From: Nephromyces sp. MM_2019
Lineage: Eukaryota; Apicomplexa; Aconoidasida; Nephromycida
Reading direction: 5' to 3'
Length of the DNA: 64,000 bases
NCBI GenBank assembly: GCA_015657535.1
Contig: JADHZB010000125.1
Coordinates: 62,001-126,000 of the forward strand
Shown here: piece by piece, positions 20,152 through 33,900 of the stretch
How the letters are laid out: every line of letters begins with the position of its first letter
Position numbering within the stretch: position 1 is the first letter of the stretch
Translations under genes and position numbers: made by a program
The notes under the pieces: model-generated
Told to the model about the DNA's origin: nothing
The model's database searches: none
The model's input: only the letters and a program-made list of their open reading frames with translations

Positions 20152-21944
20152 GTGACCTTAGTAAAGACAGCCACCTCCTGAACTACGCAATAAAATGGAT
20201 CACCCTAAAAGTTTTGCTAAATCTGGAGCCACGAGTGCGAGCGCTCCGTCTGGTTTGATTCTAATATTCAACTCAGGTAGATGGAAGTTATCACTCCAGC
20301 GGACTCTCGGCGGTAGTCGTCACGGCAAAATCAGCGACCTCTAACAACTTTACCGCTTCCTCGACCAAAAACTTTTTTAATTAATGTAATAAGTCCCCTT
20401 GTGATTCTCCGGTATCTCCTTTCCTCAAAAAGTTGCATTTCGTGGCAGTCTCAGGCTGGAGACCTTTGAAGTCTTGGGACACAAACCGGGGAGCAAAATA
20501 GGAATAGCTTGACGCCTGGTACGTTCAGGCTAGACATTGTCCGGCGGTCGTTTGGGATGTGAGGTAAGGTTTGCGTTACTATACAAAGCGATGTCGGATT
20601 GGAAGTCCCGAACTGCCAAATTAACGCATTCTGGTCGTGCACCCTTGGCATTTGGCTTGCAACGTCTGCTGGCCTGCCACTGCTAATGATAAGGGCAGAT
20701 TCTCAGATGAAATAACCTTGGCTGACCCCAGCTTCAAGATATCACTGCATACTCAATAAACCGTTTTGGCACTTACTCAACACTCCTCAAGCCTTGCAGG
20801 TGTGAGCAATTAAAATTAATAGGAATTGCTTTAGCTGCCCATATTTGTACCTAAGTACCAGCAGTTCTATAAAGCAGCTAAACGTGCAGGCTACCAGAAT
20901 AAAATTGATTTAAAACTACCGTGCTCGAATAGCAGACTGGTCTAAATGCTTCTGTGGCTTTAGCTAACTTCACCTCTGTTCTTTTTTATAGCTCATCAGC
21001 ATTTGCTAGAAGAATGTCATGCTACAGCTGCATGTCTACTGCGCTTTCACTTTATTATGCAGGGTGCAACTAGTGGCATGCTCAGAAGTGACCGCCAGCG
21101 TGTTCTCACGCTCAGGGTTGCCGCCATAAAGTGGTACTGTACGATGATATGTTATTAGTGAATATTTCAAGTTTTCATTGTGGATAAATTGGTAATTTTC
21201 CAGAAATATATCGTTTCATGTTTCCTTTGATTTACCTTAAGCAGCATTACGTTAAAAAGCACATTTAACTGGAAATACAGGATGCATTATTACTGCAAAA
21301 AAGATTAGCTGCAAACCTTCAGCGTAAGCATTATGCTGTAAATCTTGGTTCTATTGATAAAGTGCTTATAAATATACTCCAAATATATTAGATTGCAAAT
21401 GCATCGTTTCAGCTAGGATTTCCTAAGTATTACGATTACTTTTTGCTTCCTTGCCATGCGCACATGCACGCGCTGGCAGATAGCACACGAATGACTGCGC
21501 CGAATATTCTTTTGAAAATCTCCCCTTTGTAACACTAGTCGTTGAGAGCTGAGGTTTGTCCCCGGGTGTAGTGACATTCGCGGTCGGAGTTACATTTTTG
21601 AATGCATCCCAGAAAGACATTTTAGAATATTAATATGCTACTTATTTTTGTGAGCATGCCATGAATTTTGCAAATTCATGGAGAGTTCAGGCAGAAATAC
21701 TCCCTCATGTCTAAGTGAGGCATCATAGCACTAGGTACTTCAACGTTTATAAACTGCATTCTCTTTTAAAAAGCAAACAAAATCATGATTTAAGGGTTCG
21801 TTCCCTTGCAATAAAAAGCTTTTCCCAAAGTATGTGATACTATTGGAAGCTCTCGGATTTGGCTAATTCTTACATGCTAGCACCTTCATACCCAACCGAA
21901 GTCTGCTTTATTCAGCGTGCCGTACTCAGCCACAGAGCCTCTTT
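20152..21944. other. Coding-like region upstream of DHFR-TS, strand and model unresolved
   Basis: Base composition is more GC-rich than the flanks and several frames look translated. On the minus strand: a possible start exon at 21620 (MSFWDAFKNVTPTANVTT); a block from about 20682 after a TTAGCAG acceptor; FLVEEAVKLLEVADFAV near 20360-20300; and NIRIKPDGALALVAPDLAK ending at a TGA near 20199. These lie in different frames. On the plus strand, ATG 20195 opens 50 codons. Models with 20-60-nt introns can be drawn on either strand, so none is called. The DHFR-TS promoter should overlap 20152-20250. A T-arm-like hairpin at 21795-21817 lacks the rest of a tRNA. Confidence 0.35.
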
Positions 21945-22852
21945 ATGATGTCAGAGTTTTTGTCAAAAGAGAGTCTCACGGAGCCGTTGATTGTACCTCG
22001 GCGAGTAAAATTTCCCGTTATTTCTCTGTATCCATCCAAACGTAGCGTTTTACATTTCTCTAAGATAATATTGGGATTATTACTGATTTTCCTCCCACGC
22101 AATTCGACCTGTTCACAAACTCGCGGAAGTAAAATAAAGTCCTTCAAGGTTGAGTTCCTTGAAGAAAAGATGGACGCTTCGGCGCTTGATAGCTGCCGAT
22201 TAGGATTTCGCACGGCTAACAAATTACATGACAGCTGTAGCCTGGGTTGTACACTACCGGGCAAAATTCGATTGGGAACTAATTTCATTAGAGGTTACTA
22301 ACGCATATACTCTAAAATGATTCTGGTCATGCTATGCAAAAATCATTTTTTAGGTTTGCAGAGGAGCGCTACTTACCTGTTTTACTTGCAATGCGAAAAG
22401 CTGGTAACGTTCTCTTTCCCTTGCTACGGTGGCAACCTTTTGCAGGCTTTCCAGGGATATGATGAAACCATAGTGTCACATGCAACAGATAGTGCTATAC
22501 ATATAGGCACTTTTTCGCTTGTAGCAGGTGTATACAGGCAAGATTTTTTTTTGAAAAAATGCTTATGACCAGCGTGTTGAAAGGTTGACCATTGAACTTT
22601 GGCAGAGCAAAATTAGAGTTGTCTAAGAGATCCTTGGAACGTAACAGCTTTCATCCAGATGCGCCCAGGAGCATCAATAACGTGGTATCGGCATCTCTAA
22701 TTGGAAAAAGAATCAATCCTTTGTATAGAGCTACGCTGTATGCATTAAAGTATTTCTCTTTAGCTATGATATTTTACAATCAGCTACTTTTCGCATTTCG
22801 ATACATCACTTACGAATGGGTGACAAAGTACTTATACAAAAAAATAGTGTAA
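21945..22852 (+). CDS. Candidate gene, small protein with C-terminal hydrophobic segment
   Basis: Plus-strand model: 21945-22293, 22354-22403, 22446-22527, 22608-22852 (241 codons plus TAA); a variant uses an 11-nt exon 22573-22583 with a 22-nt intron. Introns are 60, 42 and about 80 nt. The first two acceptors are good (TTTTTTAG, CTTTTGCAG). The product starts MMSEFLSKESLTEPL, has a short hydrophobic stretch (IILGLLLIFL), a middle part with QGYDETIVSHATDSAIHIG, a basic helix (AKLELSKRSLERNS) and a C-terminal membrane-like helix (YFSLAMIFYNQLLFAF). No family recognised. The antisense frame 22288-21926 is open for 120 codons and is an alternative. Confidence 0.38.
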
Positions 22853-25572
22853 AAATGACTCACTTTTTTAATCTGCAACCCGACAAAGGTGCCTAATATT
22901 CAAGGATGCAGTTGAGAATGCGGCGAAACAGCCAAATGTACGTCCAAAAAACTTCCTGTTCAATATTTATCAATACAGCAGCAAGATATAAAAATTGCAG
23001 CGTCTCGTCAGGCAAAATATACTAAATCCATCGATTTTTACAGCTGCTGCCTTTAAGTAAGCAAAGGATGTTTCGAATTCAAAACATTCCAGCAGCAAAA
23101 CTTTGTACATAGTCCTAGAACATACGAGCTGTTTTACCACATCATGGCTTTTTTTTAACATGTGATCTGTCAATAGGGAGCGCGACGTGCTTCCTTTAAC
23201 AGATGGAGAAATATTATGCAAAGATGCAAGTTGTTTTGCAACTCCATTATATTCCCCAAATATTTAGTTACTAAGCCCTATAGAGTATCAGCTGACAACG
23301 AATAGTTTCGCGGAAACAAGAAAGCTTTCCTTTATCTTTGATAATCAATAAACAAGGCACAAAAAAGGGGACAGCTTCCAAATAGCGTAATTACATACAC
23401 AGTATTGCATATCCAATGCATGAACACACTAAGCTGAATAAGTTCGTTAGCTTCTCATGAATTTCACAAGCTCCACAGCTCAGAAAAAAAGGGGTGGACA
23501 ATGCAGCCACATGCAATATGTCTGTACCACTATAGGTCAGAATTAACTATAGGAACAGAAAATTAGAATGACAGCATGTAAAAATTTGTGTGTGACTACA
23601 CTGCTAGCCTTTATTAGAGAAAAAATTCTCATAGGCCCGGTGAAGATGAATTTCATGAAGGAAAAGTACGAACATAAAATAGATTACAGAGGCAGAATTA
23701 ATCAAGGTGCAAGAAATAACACATTTAGTAGGAAGTATAATAGAATAGGATGAAGCACTAAAACTATGCTTAACCACCCCACACTATAGAGCCGTCTTGA
23801 AAAATTAATACACGAAAACTCGAATATTGAATTCTAGTGGCCCATGAGTCAGAATAGCACACAGCTTGAATCCCCTTATGGTAAACTTTAATAAATCCTA
23901 TCGCCGAAGAGAGCAATCTTCAGCAGAAAAATTCAAAGGCTTAGCTATTGCTGAGCAACACAAGCCCCCCGTGCATATATTAAAAAATTCAATGGATCAA
24001 CATTAAACCACAAAAATAAAAAAAAATTCATTTACCAAAGAAGCAAGAAAACCTTCGACGCACCCGTGAAACACAATGCAACCGATTTATCTTATGAATA
24101 GACTTTAAACTTTTTGCAAGCATAAAACTTTTTTTACTATAGCAAACCTTGATGCAGGAAAAAAACAGGGCTGATTAATGAAGGGTAGCTTGAAACAACT
24201 TTAGAGTGTATCGAAAACACAAATACACAAAGAAATTTAGGATACCTGTTACGCCATTTAACCTTTTTTATAAAAAAAATTCAAAAGAAACACGGGACCT
24301 TGAACGTAAATTTTCCTCTTTGCATCTAAATTACGCCACAAATGCTAAATCATGTTTGAGAGATGTGTTAATCCTAAAATTTTATTTTTCTAGAGACTCC
24401 TTAACAAAAATACTAGATAAAGATAACAAGTACATCAAACACTGGAATATACATAGGATACTATACAATATGTTTCACAATAGCGCAACATGCAGGGTAC
24501 CAAAGTTCCGCCCCTGCTATTCTTGAAATAGAAAAGCAAGCACTGAATATCAGCTAATTTTAAATGCACCCCCGCAAGATTTTACAGAAGTTCAAACTAT
24601 CTACAGTCCATTCCTTTGAATACCATGCAGCACTACTATTCCACGCCACCACATCGAAGGATATATTTTTGAAGTTTATCTGAAAAATAAAAAGGCGCAA
24701 TCAAGGGATACTGCTTTTATCACACAGCTCATTGCTCGAAGAAAATTTCGTCCGTCTCAGCACAAGCAGATACAGCTGTATATAGTGAGATAAAAAAATC
24801 GGACAAATTTTCAACGGTACTTGGTAGAAATTTCGCGTGGGCTAAAAACATTTCGCATTAAGGCTTTAGCAGCGGCACAATATTACCCAGCGTCTTAATA
24901 TTGGCTAATACAGGGTTTCATTGTCCCCACGCAGAAATATGTGCTATATATCAGAAGCATGAGCTTCCGTAGATACCGCGCCCCCATATTACGCCGAAAC
25001 AACTTTATAACTACTTTTTTTGGATCCTCCAGATATCGAGTTGGCGAAAAATGAATTTAAATCGTCATATAATTCGAAAAGGTTTTATAAAAATGCGCCA
25101 TTATCTAGAGTAAATTTTATTCAACCGCAAGAGCGGATTTAGGACCATAAAACTTAATGACCGAGGCTATGGAAGTTAGCTTCACCTGAACAATACAAAA
25201 TATGAAAGAATACAAAAGCTGTTGTCACGCATGACGGACTACGTAACTACGCTAAGTAAAATAAATTTCATAAAGCAACAGAGGCCTAAGCAAGATATAA
25301 AATTTTACAAGAAAATTACAATAAAAAAATTTAAGTGAACACAACTTGCAGATTCTCCACTCCAGGATTGCAAGGAAATGCTACTCTGAATACTGTATCT
25401 TCTGTTATAATGCATCTAGTAGCACAAATTAGCAGCTCCTAGCCAGCTCTCACTCCATTAACCAGCTATAAGATAAGCGGTTTTACGAAATTGGAAAAGA
25501 CTATTATTAATTGGTGCGCGCGAAAACGCAAAAAAAGCATAGAAGGTTGAAACTTTTCGCCTTTTTTTAGCT
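22853..25572. other. Gap without a supported gene
   Basis: Strongly AT-rich. The longest frames (24206-24526, +, Lys/Asn/Tyr-rich; 22970-23221, -) have the composition expected of chance frames in AT-rich DNA and no splice context. The 3' flank of the coiled-coil gene lies at the right end. Confidence 0.5.
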
Positions 25573-27580
25573 TTAACCGCGGGCTAAAAATAACTATTTG
25601 AGGTATTCAAATATTTTCACAAAATTATTGCGCTAAAAATAAATGTGATAGGAATTTATATGTTTTAATTTTATAGGAATAGAGAAAGTTCACATCAACC
25701 CGTAAAGGAGAAAGTCTTAACAGCATAAGCAGAGTACGTCCTAGGTTATAAAAATATTCATGGGAATAACGCATACCTTCTAATCCCATCTTCAATCCAA
25801 GAAGCTCACCGGATGTTTTCTTATCCATGTCGAGTAGAGCATCCAGTTCACCACGGTGAGCTAAAACATTCTGAAAAAATTGCAAGAAAGTTGATATATA
25901 CAAGGATTGTGTGCAAGCGAATTCAGCAAGATTACCTAAACTTCATGTTTTCCTCCAAATACTCCATGATCACTTTTTTGTTTCTTTTTCAAATAGAGTA
26001 GCAATTCTTCATATCTATCTGCTAGGTGTGCTTCGCATTCCAACGCTTCTTTCAGAGTTTCTTGCAAATTAGCCAGACATCCAGAAAATTTGGCATTCCT
26101 TTCATCCTCTAATAAATTCAAGCAAAAAAGGTACAAAATGTAAATTAAAAGAGGCAGCTTCCTTTTTGAAAAGAATAAAAATTTCACTAACCCATATGTT
26201 GAAGTTTCTGCCTAAGGTTCGAAATCTCACAGTCTTTCTTAAATATTTCCCCCTCAAATTTTGCTTTCTGTGATTTCAATTCGAGGTTTGCTACTCGTAG
26301 ACTACGTAACTCATCCTTCAATTTTTCCGAAGATACAACCTTGAAAAAAGTGTAAGATGGTGAACCAATTAAGAAGAGCAAATTGAAAGCTAGCACTAAT
26401 AGGAAAAATAAACACTGTTGCTAATACATTAAGTAACAAAGAAAGGGGCAAGCGAATGAAATAAAAATCTCCAATAAGACTCACATTTTCATCACGAACA
26501 GCTACGCGCTTAGTTCCGTCATCTTCCAGAACATAAGCTTGTTTACAATTACTTGTGCAAGGCTCTGGTGCACGTGATTCCTCCTTCTCAAGGCCTTGTA
26601 ATGCATTAGGCATATCTTCTTTCTTTTTTTGAGCAGCGCAAATCGTAACAAGTTCAGAGTCACGGGGAAAATTTTTACCACTAGAAATAGGCTGAAATAC
26701 TGCCGACATCAAACTTGTATCATCACCTAGGCTGTAGTGCAGGCTCGATAAGCTGTCTAAGTTTGGATTAAGGCTGCAATTAGCCTCAGTGTCTTGCTGT
26801 GAATTGAAGGTCCAAGTAGAGCTATTTTCCGATGCCACTTCTGTAGCTTTAAAGATTGAAGAGAGCGACTGGAGGGAAGAAGGCTTCCAGTATTCGTTCG
26901 ATAATTGGCTAGAAAATACTGAATCAAGCTCCAAGCTGCGAAATGCATGCCTTCCTGCAGCAAGTCACATACTTGAAAAGATTGCACCATTATCGAAAAC
27001 ATTGCAACCAAAAAAAAGTCATAAACTATGTGACAGGCCTTGCCAAACATGGAATACCATATATATCACATAGCAACCGATGGTAGCGTCACATGATTTT
27101 ATCAAGGCGTGATAAGTTCATATATTTTCGCCTACCTATTTTATCTCCATCACCAATGTTTTGCTCTTGGGGCGGCCAAGGTTGGCAAGCAAATGAAAGA
27201 GAATGATTAGTTCCAATTTTGTCGAAGGCTCGGTCTTGGGTGCGTGCCTTCCGAGCTATGGGACCCTTGCTAACTTCCGAAACAAACGCCCCATTTTTAT
27301 CATTGGGATCTACGGTATCCCGATGAAGTGAATCTTTGTAGCCAATCACTCCTTCCATTCGTGTCGCATGTTTTCCAAGCCTCAAAGCGTGCGAAATTTT
27401 GCAAAAAATGCATTACCGTCGGAGTATATGTGAAGCTTCACTTTAACAGCTTTAAGCGGCTCAGAGGTAGTGACCTTGTTGGAAGATGAGTCTGTAGAAG
27501 AGCAATATTTAACTGCATAACGCTGCAAGTATTCAGCTGCACTGAAGTATCCCTGAGGTCGTGAAAGCGACAAACTTACC
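25573..27580 (-). CDS. Coiled-coil protein, unknown function (5' end unresolved)
   Basis: Minus-strand exons, N to C: one ending 27580; 27552-27417, 27351-27136, 26954-26485, 26339-26192, 26108-25942, 25870-25777, and probably an 11-nt last exon 25583-25573 ending TAA. Phases agree throughout and donors include GTGAGT, GTAGGC, GTATGC and GTTAGT. The first intron is only 27 nt (27579-27553, GTAAGT...CAG). About 414 residues are covered. The N-terminal half is polar and low in predicted structure (Ser-rich 26954-26485). The C-terminal third is heptad-like: KLKDELRSLRVANLELKSQ, KKDCEISNLRQKLQH, LQETLKEALECEAHLADRY. This suggests a cytoskeletal, centriolar or scaffold role, but no family was recognised. 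The start codon was not found; the ATG at 27589 is out of phase. Use of donor GTTTAG after 25942 avoids an immediate stop. Confidence 0.6.
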
Positions 27581-30500
27581 CGGCAGCATTGCTTTCAGTG
27601 AAAGCTGAATGAAAGCAGCTTGATCCTTTGTAATTAACTCATACAGCTATCACAAATTATTCTGCCAGAAGAGAAACATTCCAATATTATTTTTTCGTAT
27701 TAAAGCCGCTGTATACATGACAAATAGGAAAAATTGAAATTTCAAAAATATTATGTGAGGCCAACATCTACATAATTCCGCAGTTAGCAAGGGAAAAAGT
27801 TGGAAGTAATTAATCAAAGCAGACAACAGATACTTTATCGCATATAACGGCTGGTGCAGCCCTTGTAACCCTGTGGTCGGAAGTCGGCTCTGTTCTCCTT
27901 CTTTGCTTCTTCATTCTTGTTTAAGGAATCACTCCATTGTGTTCCAACGTTAGCGCGATGCTGTCAGCATAGCAAATTTCTTCGTGTGCGCGGCACGCCT
28001 TTATCACTCCTAGACGAATAGTCAGTTTGCTTATCACACGCAAAGTCTACAGCGTAAGGCGCGAGATCAGGAACTAAAACCATGTGGGAGATCATTAACT
28101 ACCACTATGTGGGAAAACGATAAATACCACCATCTCAGAGCAGTAGCTACCATAGCAGTGTTCTGTCAGGCTCTTGGCATTTTAAGTACACAATGGGGCT
28201 AGACGATCATTAAGATTGTAACTGTGTAGCAGCATACTATTCAGTGTCCTTCGTCCATCATATCCCGAGTGTTACATGACACATGCGTTTGGGGCTTTGC
28301 TGAAGTTCTTAGGTTAGCAATGACGATAGTGAATCTCACTTCGGAGGTGCCATTGAGTTCGAGTTGCAGGGAGTAGGGAAAACCGTTCGCTGAGTGATGA
28401 TTGAAACTCAGTCTATCCAAAGAAGTCTTAAATAGATTAAAGCATTTTAACTGTTAAACAACTCCAAACGTGCTATATAGCTAAAAAAAAGCTGTTTGTA
28501 TTAGCTTGAAATTCAACAAGGCAATACCAATGGAATTTGTGCGAATTACAATTCTGAAGTTACAGGGGGGGCTCTGAGTAGTCCTGCGGATAGAATATTC
28601 TTCGGCTTATAAGTAAAATATTTCCCCACTAAAAATATCCTAATTTCAGTATCCACGAAGCTATTTTGTAAAAAATGCGTAGCTTTTGCATCTGTTGCAC
28701 ATAGGTTATCGGATAATCTAGGATAAGAGGGAAAAATATTCACCAGAAGTCGCTACGATTTTTGTCAACATATCACATCAAAGTGTGTACGCATAGAGGT
28801 GATTCTGGGCAATATCAGCGTGTTAAATTTCATGCGGAAGAATCCTAAAAAGTGGCTAGCAGTGCTAAAAAGCCAATTTTTTTTATTTTCTCTAAATTCC
28901 AGTTCCTAGCTATACTATCCTTTTTCTCTTAGACTCTTTTCATACTATATAATTAAGGAGTTGTCGCAGAATAAAGGCACTAATCTTACTAAAGAAGCCA
29001 TAATATCTGGCGAAATTATGCCTTATCAAAATTTTTATAATGTTATGTACCTAACCAGTTTTATGAATTAGGAACAAACAATATAAATTAGCAGTATATC
29101 TCAGAATTATCGAAATGTCATAGTCAGTTGCTTCTGTTTTTTTAATATTATAATTGAAGTATCTGGGGGCCTGCATTTTATGCCTACGTTCGCAACATTA
29201 TATGAAAAATTTCGTGAAAGCTTTGGGCTGGTTAAAAAGTTATTTCAGCCGAGTAGCAAAGCCCAAACTACGTTCGTAGCTACATTAATGTTTTTGCTAA
29301 CTCAGACTATTAGCGTCTAACTACTCAGGCTTAACGCTATAAATTGACTGAAATTCTTATAAATTTATCAGTAAATTTTCATGTAATAAGAACCTTCGTT
29401 GTCAAAGTGCTAACTTTATGGTGAAATGATTGTGTTATACGCACCTAGTTAAGAATAACTGCTGAATTAATTTAGAGATACAAGGCACATGGCATAAATC
29501 GTCGGTTTTACATTTATTAGAGCAATAGCAATGACTGTTTCATTTCATTCCTTGTGCTAGGAACGAGTTATTCGGTACCATTAAAAAAGTTTTCGCACTT
29601 TGTCACTTATTCCAAAAGTTTTAATCACTACCAGCGATGACCTAGCCTGTCTACGTCATGCAGCAAAGTCGATTTCAGACCTAGTAATTCATTCCAGTTT
29701 GCTGCATGAAATGAGGTTTGAAAGTGATGTTCAACTTTCTTTACTGAAGAAACTAGGGATGAGTTGGCATGCTAATAATTCAGACCTGCACTTGCATCTT
29801 TCTATTTTTTTAACTTCTTGACTACTAGCGACCATTTAATGATGAAAGTATTTTCCAACAGCAGCCATTCATCGCTTACTTCACAATGACTTCCTGTTCG
29901 CAAAATAAGGGTGGGAAATAGACCCTTTTGACACCTGTGGTGATTACCGGCTTTAGCGCATAGAGTAACTAACTCATATGGTGTTCCCATAAACAAATTG
30001 AATCGCATACTAATTTGAGCAGGGTCCTAGAATAAATTTGGTTTACATGAAAATTTCCATGTTTCTGAATATCCGTCAGAAGTTAGCTGTTTCATGCCTA
30101 GCACCAGAACATCGGGGCTCATTTGCTACAGACAGCGTTCACAATTGTAAAATATCTGCGGCGACTGGGCTGTACATATGCACATGGGAAGTATTGCTCT
30201 TGGGGATTTGCTTTAACAAAGGATGATTCGCTGGAGATTCTGAAGTGGCGCACGGAGCTTACAAAGTTACTTTCGTACTATGCTAAAAGATGACATAAGA
30301 AGCTACCATTACTTTGTTAGTGCGAGGTGCCGAGCAAATCCAACCAATGCTAAAGGAAATTCAAACGCAGAATCGCGTTCCATAGGATGTTTAATATACC
30401 ATCCAACCACCTTCAAAATTGCTGCCGGTGCCAATAGAAAAATTTTGCTCGCGTCATAGGAAAAGAAGACTGCGCTGATGATGTCGAATACATATACCTC

Positions 30501-30983
30501 AGTATATCATTCACACTGTTATCTGGGAGCCCAGCGCACTAAGGCTAGAGGTTCCGTGGTCTTGTTTTAATCGATTTCTGGAAGTTCTGGTATGGGTATG
30601 TTGCAGCTCAATTATTATACTGTTGGGACTTTTTCACTGAAGGACTTGAAGTTAGAGTATCATTCTCTTGTGTGGGCACTGCATCCTACGCCGGCCTACT
30701 ATAGGTACTATGTGATAGGATTTCCACAGCGATGGTTCGACTGATTTTTTCATGTTTTTGTATGGAAAATAGCCTTCTGATTTGAAGGGATATGTAACAT
30801 AAGCCTATGCAACTAGCAGCTGAACCACATACTGGATAGCGCGGAAAAATTTTACGGGAAAAATGGAGATCTCGTTTACCTCAATATGATGAAGACAACA
30901 AAGTTTTGATTACGTTCTGGTAGTTTTTGCTCCAACTTGTCTGTTTGAAATTTGTTGACCCCTCTAAGTACCATTTTCATAAT
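27581..30983. other. Gap without a supported gene
   Basis: Mixed composition. The 27840-28420 part is GC-richer and contains a near-repeat of ACTATGTGGGA, but no long frame. Short frames at 29600-29821 (+) and 29802-30008 (-) overlap in antisense and have no splice support. No tRNA or rRNA seen. Confidence 0.45.
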
Positions 30984-33900
30984 ATGAGAGGTCTTGGTCG
31001 CGGTTATGGCTCCGTTGCTTCTATACTCGGAGCTTCTGGATGCAACAATATATTACGGATATCTCGTAGGATCTTTCATGCAACAGCAAATAGTGAGAAA
31101 CCGATGCTTTCCTCTGAGTTAACCCCAAATCCTAACGTGAGAGCTGCATGAGAACGGCATGTATATTCGTGACGGCATGTATACTGATGTACCCTGCAAA
31201 TAGCTTTAATTTTTTTTTAGCACGTGCATTTTCCGCTGTACGACCGCAAGGAAAATCTAACTAAATCTGCTGCCTCTTGCTGTAATGATTATCGGCAGCA
31301 GGACCGTTTCGAAAAATCTTTGGTTGTGCTCTTGCATACTTATAATTAGTCATTCTTTTCAAGATACTGCGTCCGATGAAAGCGACTTTTCTTTGCTTTT
31401 TAGGCTTTGGTGTAATATCTACAGTGAAGTTGCATTAACGCACTGAAAATTTTCGTGCTAATTTTGATGGTCGTTGGCTGAGCATCGATTATATTCGATT
31501 TTAAAGGAACAGAGAGCTCTCCATGTTTCAATGTATGATGATATGAGAATGGCGGCACAATTTTTTTCATTGAAAAAAATTGTTTTTTGCTTGAATCCTA
31601 GCTTGATGAACCTGTGAAGTGTCTCTAGAAAACAATTTCTAATTTAGCGCTAATTGGAATTCCATGAACTCTGTGCTGCCTTTATTAGCTGTGAAAGGAC
31701 GTGAAGATCAAAGTTTAGTTAGCTTATGTCATATAATGGTCTTAAAATTCATTAAAAGATAAGGAAATAGGTTATTTACCTTATACACTGCTGCAGAAGA
31801 GTTGCCGGGTAAATTGCTAATCATATTTCAGCTTTACTGCTTTGTGACTATGTTTGAAATATTCGCTTGCACTCCAATTCAGGCAAGGATGTTTTTTGGA
31901 AACAATCTGCAATTTTTGCCCGATGCGTTAGAAAATAATCTAAGCTTTGGGAGACAGCAAAAATCATTTTCTAAGGGTAGGCTTGTGGTAATTCGCTGCT
32001 TTACGATTCTATGGACATAGCTTGGGCTGTACTACGAAGCATAGCACACCGTTGCATAGGAACTGGATATTTTAGATACTTTTTTTGGCCTCTGCTACAT
32101 ATATTTACTTCACCAAGTGTGCGCATCTTACGTTGTTGACTCTGCTATTTATTTTGCTGCGGGTCATTGACAATCCATTAAGCGTCTTGTTTTTTATGGT
32201 AGCGTCTTGCGTCGATATTTTGCTTATAAAAATTTCAAAATAAAAATTAGGTGTTTTAAAATGCCACCAATTTCAGGTTATCAGTCGGAGCTTGCAGAAA
32301 ATTTACTGAAGGTTAATTACTTGCTGATAATGATGGTTATTTGCTGCTTTTTGTTATGATATCGTAGAATTAATTATAGCAAGGAAAATTGCAATACCGT
32401 GTGAGTGGCACTCAGTGATTTTTTTATATTGAAAAATGTTTTTTTTGACGATATGAGCCGTGCAGCATATAAGGAACTATAATTTTTAGTCCTTGTAGGT
32501 ATGGTTTTTTTTATTTTTTGGCGACTGAATAAGTCTACGGTGATTGCTATGCGCGAAGCTGATTTCTCTGCAATTTCTTATGATCGAATCAGTGTATCTA
32601 CTGATATTCTTAAGCATTTTTTTACTTTTTTATAAGTTCATAACCTTTTTTTCCATATTTTAAAATACAAGCAGGAAAAATTCTGTGCACTAACATGTGT
32701 TCGCAGGTCACTAGAGTCTATTTTTCGCCCTCTCACTATTATTTTCTATTTTGATTTTTTGACTTATTAAGTTCTTATAATGTTTATAGAAGTATGCTCC
32801 TAATGGCCTGGATGCCTATGCTTTAAAATGCATAGCTGCACACAGCGAGTGTTGTTTACAAACAACTTTTTTTATGTTAGTATAATATATATGGATGCTT
32901 GCGAAACTCGAACTCACCAGGTTTTTCCAAACGTCTGAAAAAGTACTGGACGCTCTTTTTACTTATGAACTCAAAGTTGTAGCTTTTTGCAAGCAAATCA
33001 CGTTACTTCAAGTCTCTTTGATTTTATCGGAAAAAAAAACCCTTTCATGGTATGCGCTGACTTTCTATGGAATTCTTTTCATGGAGGAGAACTTTTATCC
33101 TTCCAGTCTTGCCTATTTTTTCAGGTCGAGGGTATTTTTTCCGTACTGTTGAGTAAAGAGTTCTTGACTGTTGTCAAAGAAAGGGAGGCGGATTGGCATC
33201 TTCTTGAGCCTATAATAAAGACCGAAATATTCAGGTCTGTGCTTGCATGACACGGTATTTTGAAATTTCATTTTTTCAGTAGCCTAGGAAAACTCATGTC
33301 TCCGCTGGCATATAGAAGTATACTTTTTCTCCTTAAGTCTTAAATTTTATATAACTTTTAGGGATAAGCTTGTTTATATTATAAACTACACGGAATAGCA
33401 GTTTTTATAAATTTTTAGGTTACTAGATATTGGCGCAGCTTTTGTTCACCGTCAGGATGCAACACCTTCTAATAAAGATGGTGAGTTGGTTAAAGTGTAG
33501 GCTGTTGAATTCTAAGTTGTGTCACTTCTATAAAAGATTAGAAATCGAATGATTTTGCTGTTAAAATTTTCGTAGCGAATTAATCTGCCAAGCTCACAAT
33601 GTTTTGTTAGCGTGCACGTGTGATTGTGAAGTGAATGTATGCAATTAACCAAATAAAAGTGTCCATATTTGAGTTTGTAGCTTGTTTAACTGTAGTTTAT
33701 ATGAAAAGTGGAGGGGCGCAAAACTACGTAGATTATTTCAATGATATGTGATAGAGCCGAAAACCCGGTGGTAAATGCCAACTTTGAAGCAAATTACCAA
33801 GAATTTATGCTTTGATTCATATTTCTTTAGTAATAGATGTTTATTTTAAATGTGTATGTCCAAAAATGATGATGAACTGATAATTCAGACTCCCCAGAGG

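Noticed and set aside
21795..21817. Hairpin with TTCG loop resembling a tRNA T-arm
   Set aside because: No acceptor stem, anticodon arm or D-arm partner was found in the flanking 70 nt, and the T-loop lacks the usual A58.
24206..24526. 106-codon plus-strand frame
   Set aside because: Lys/Asn/Tyr/Phe-dominated composition in very AT-rich DNA, no signal, domain or splice context.
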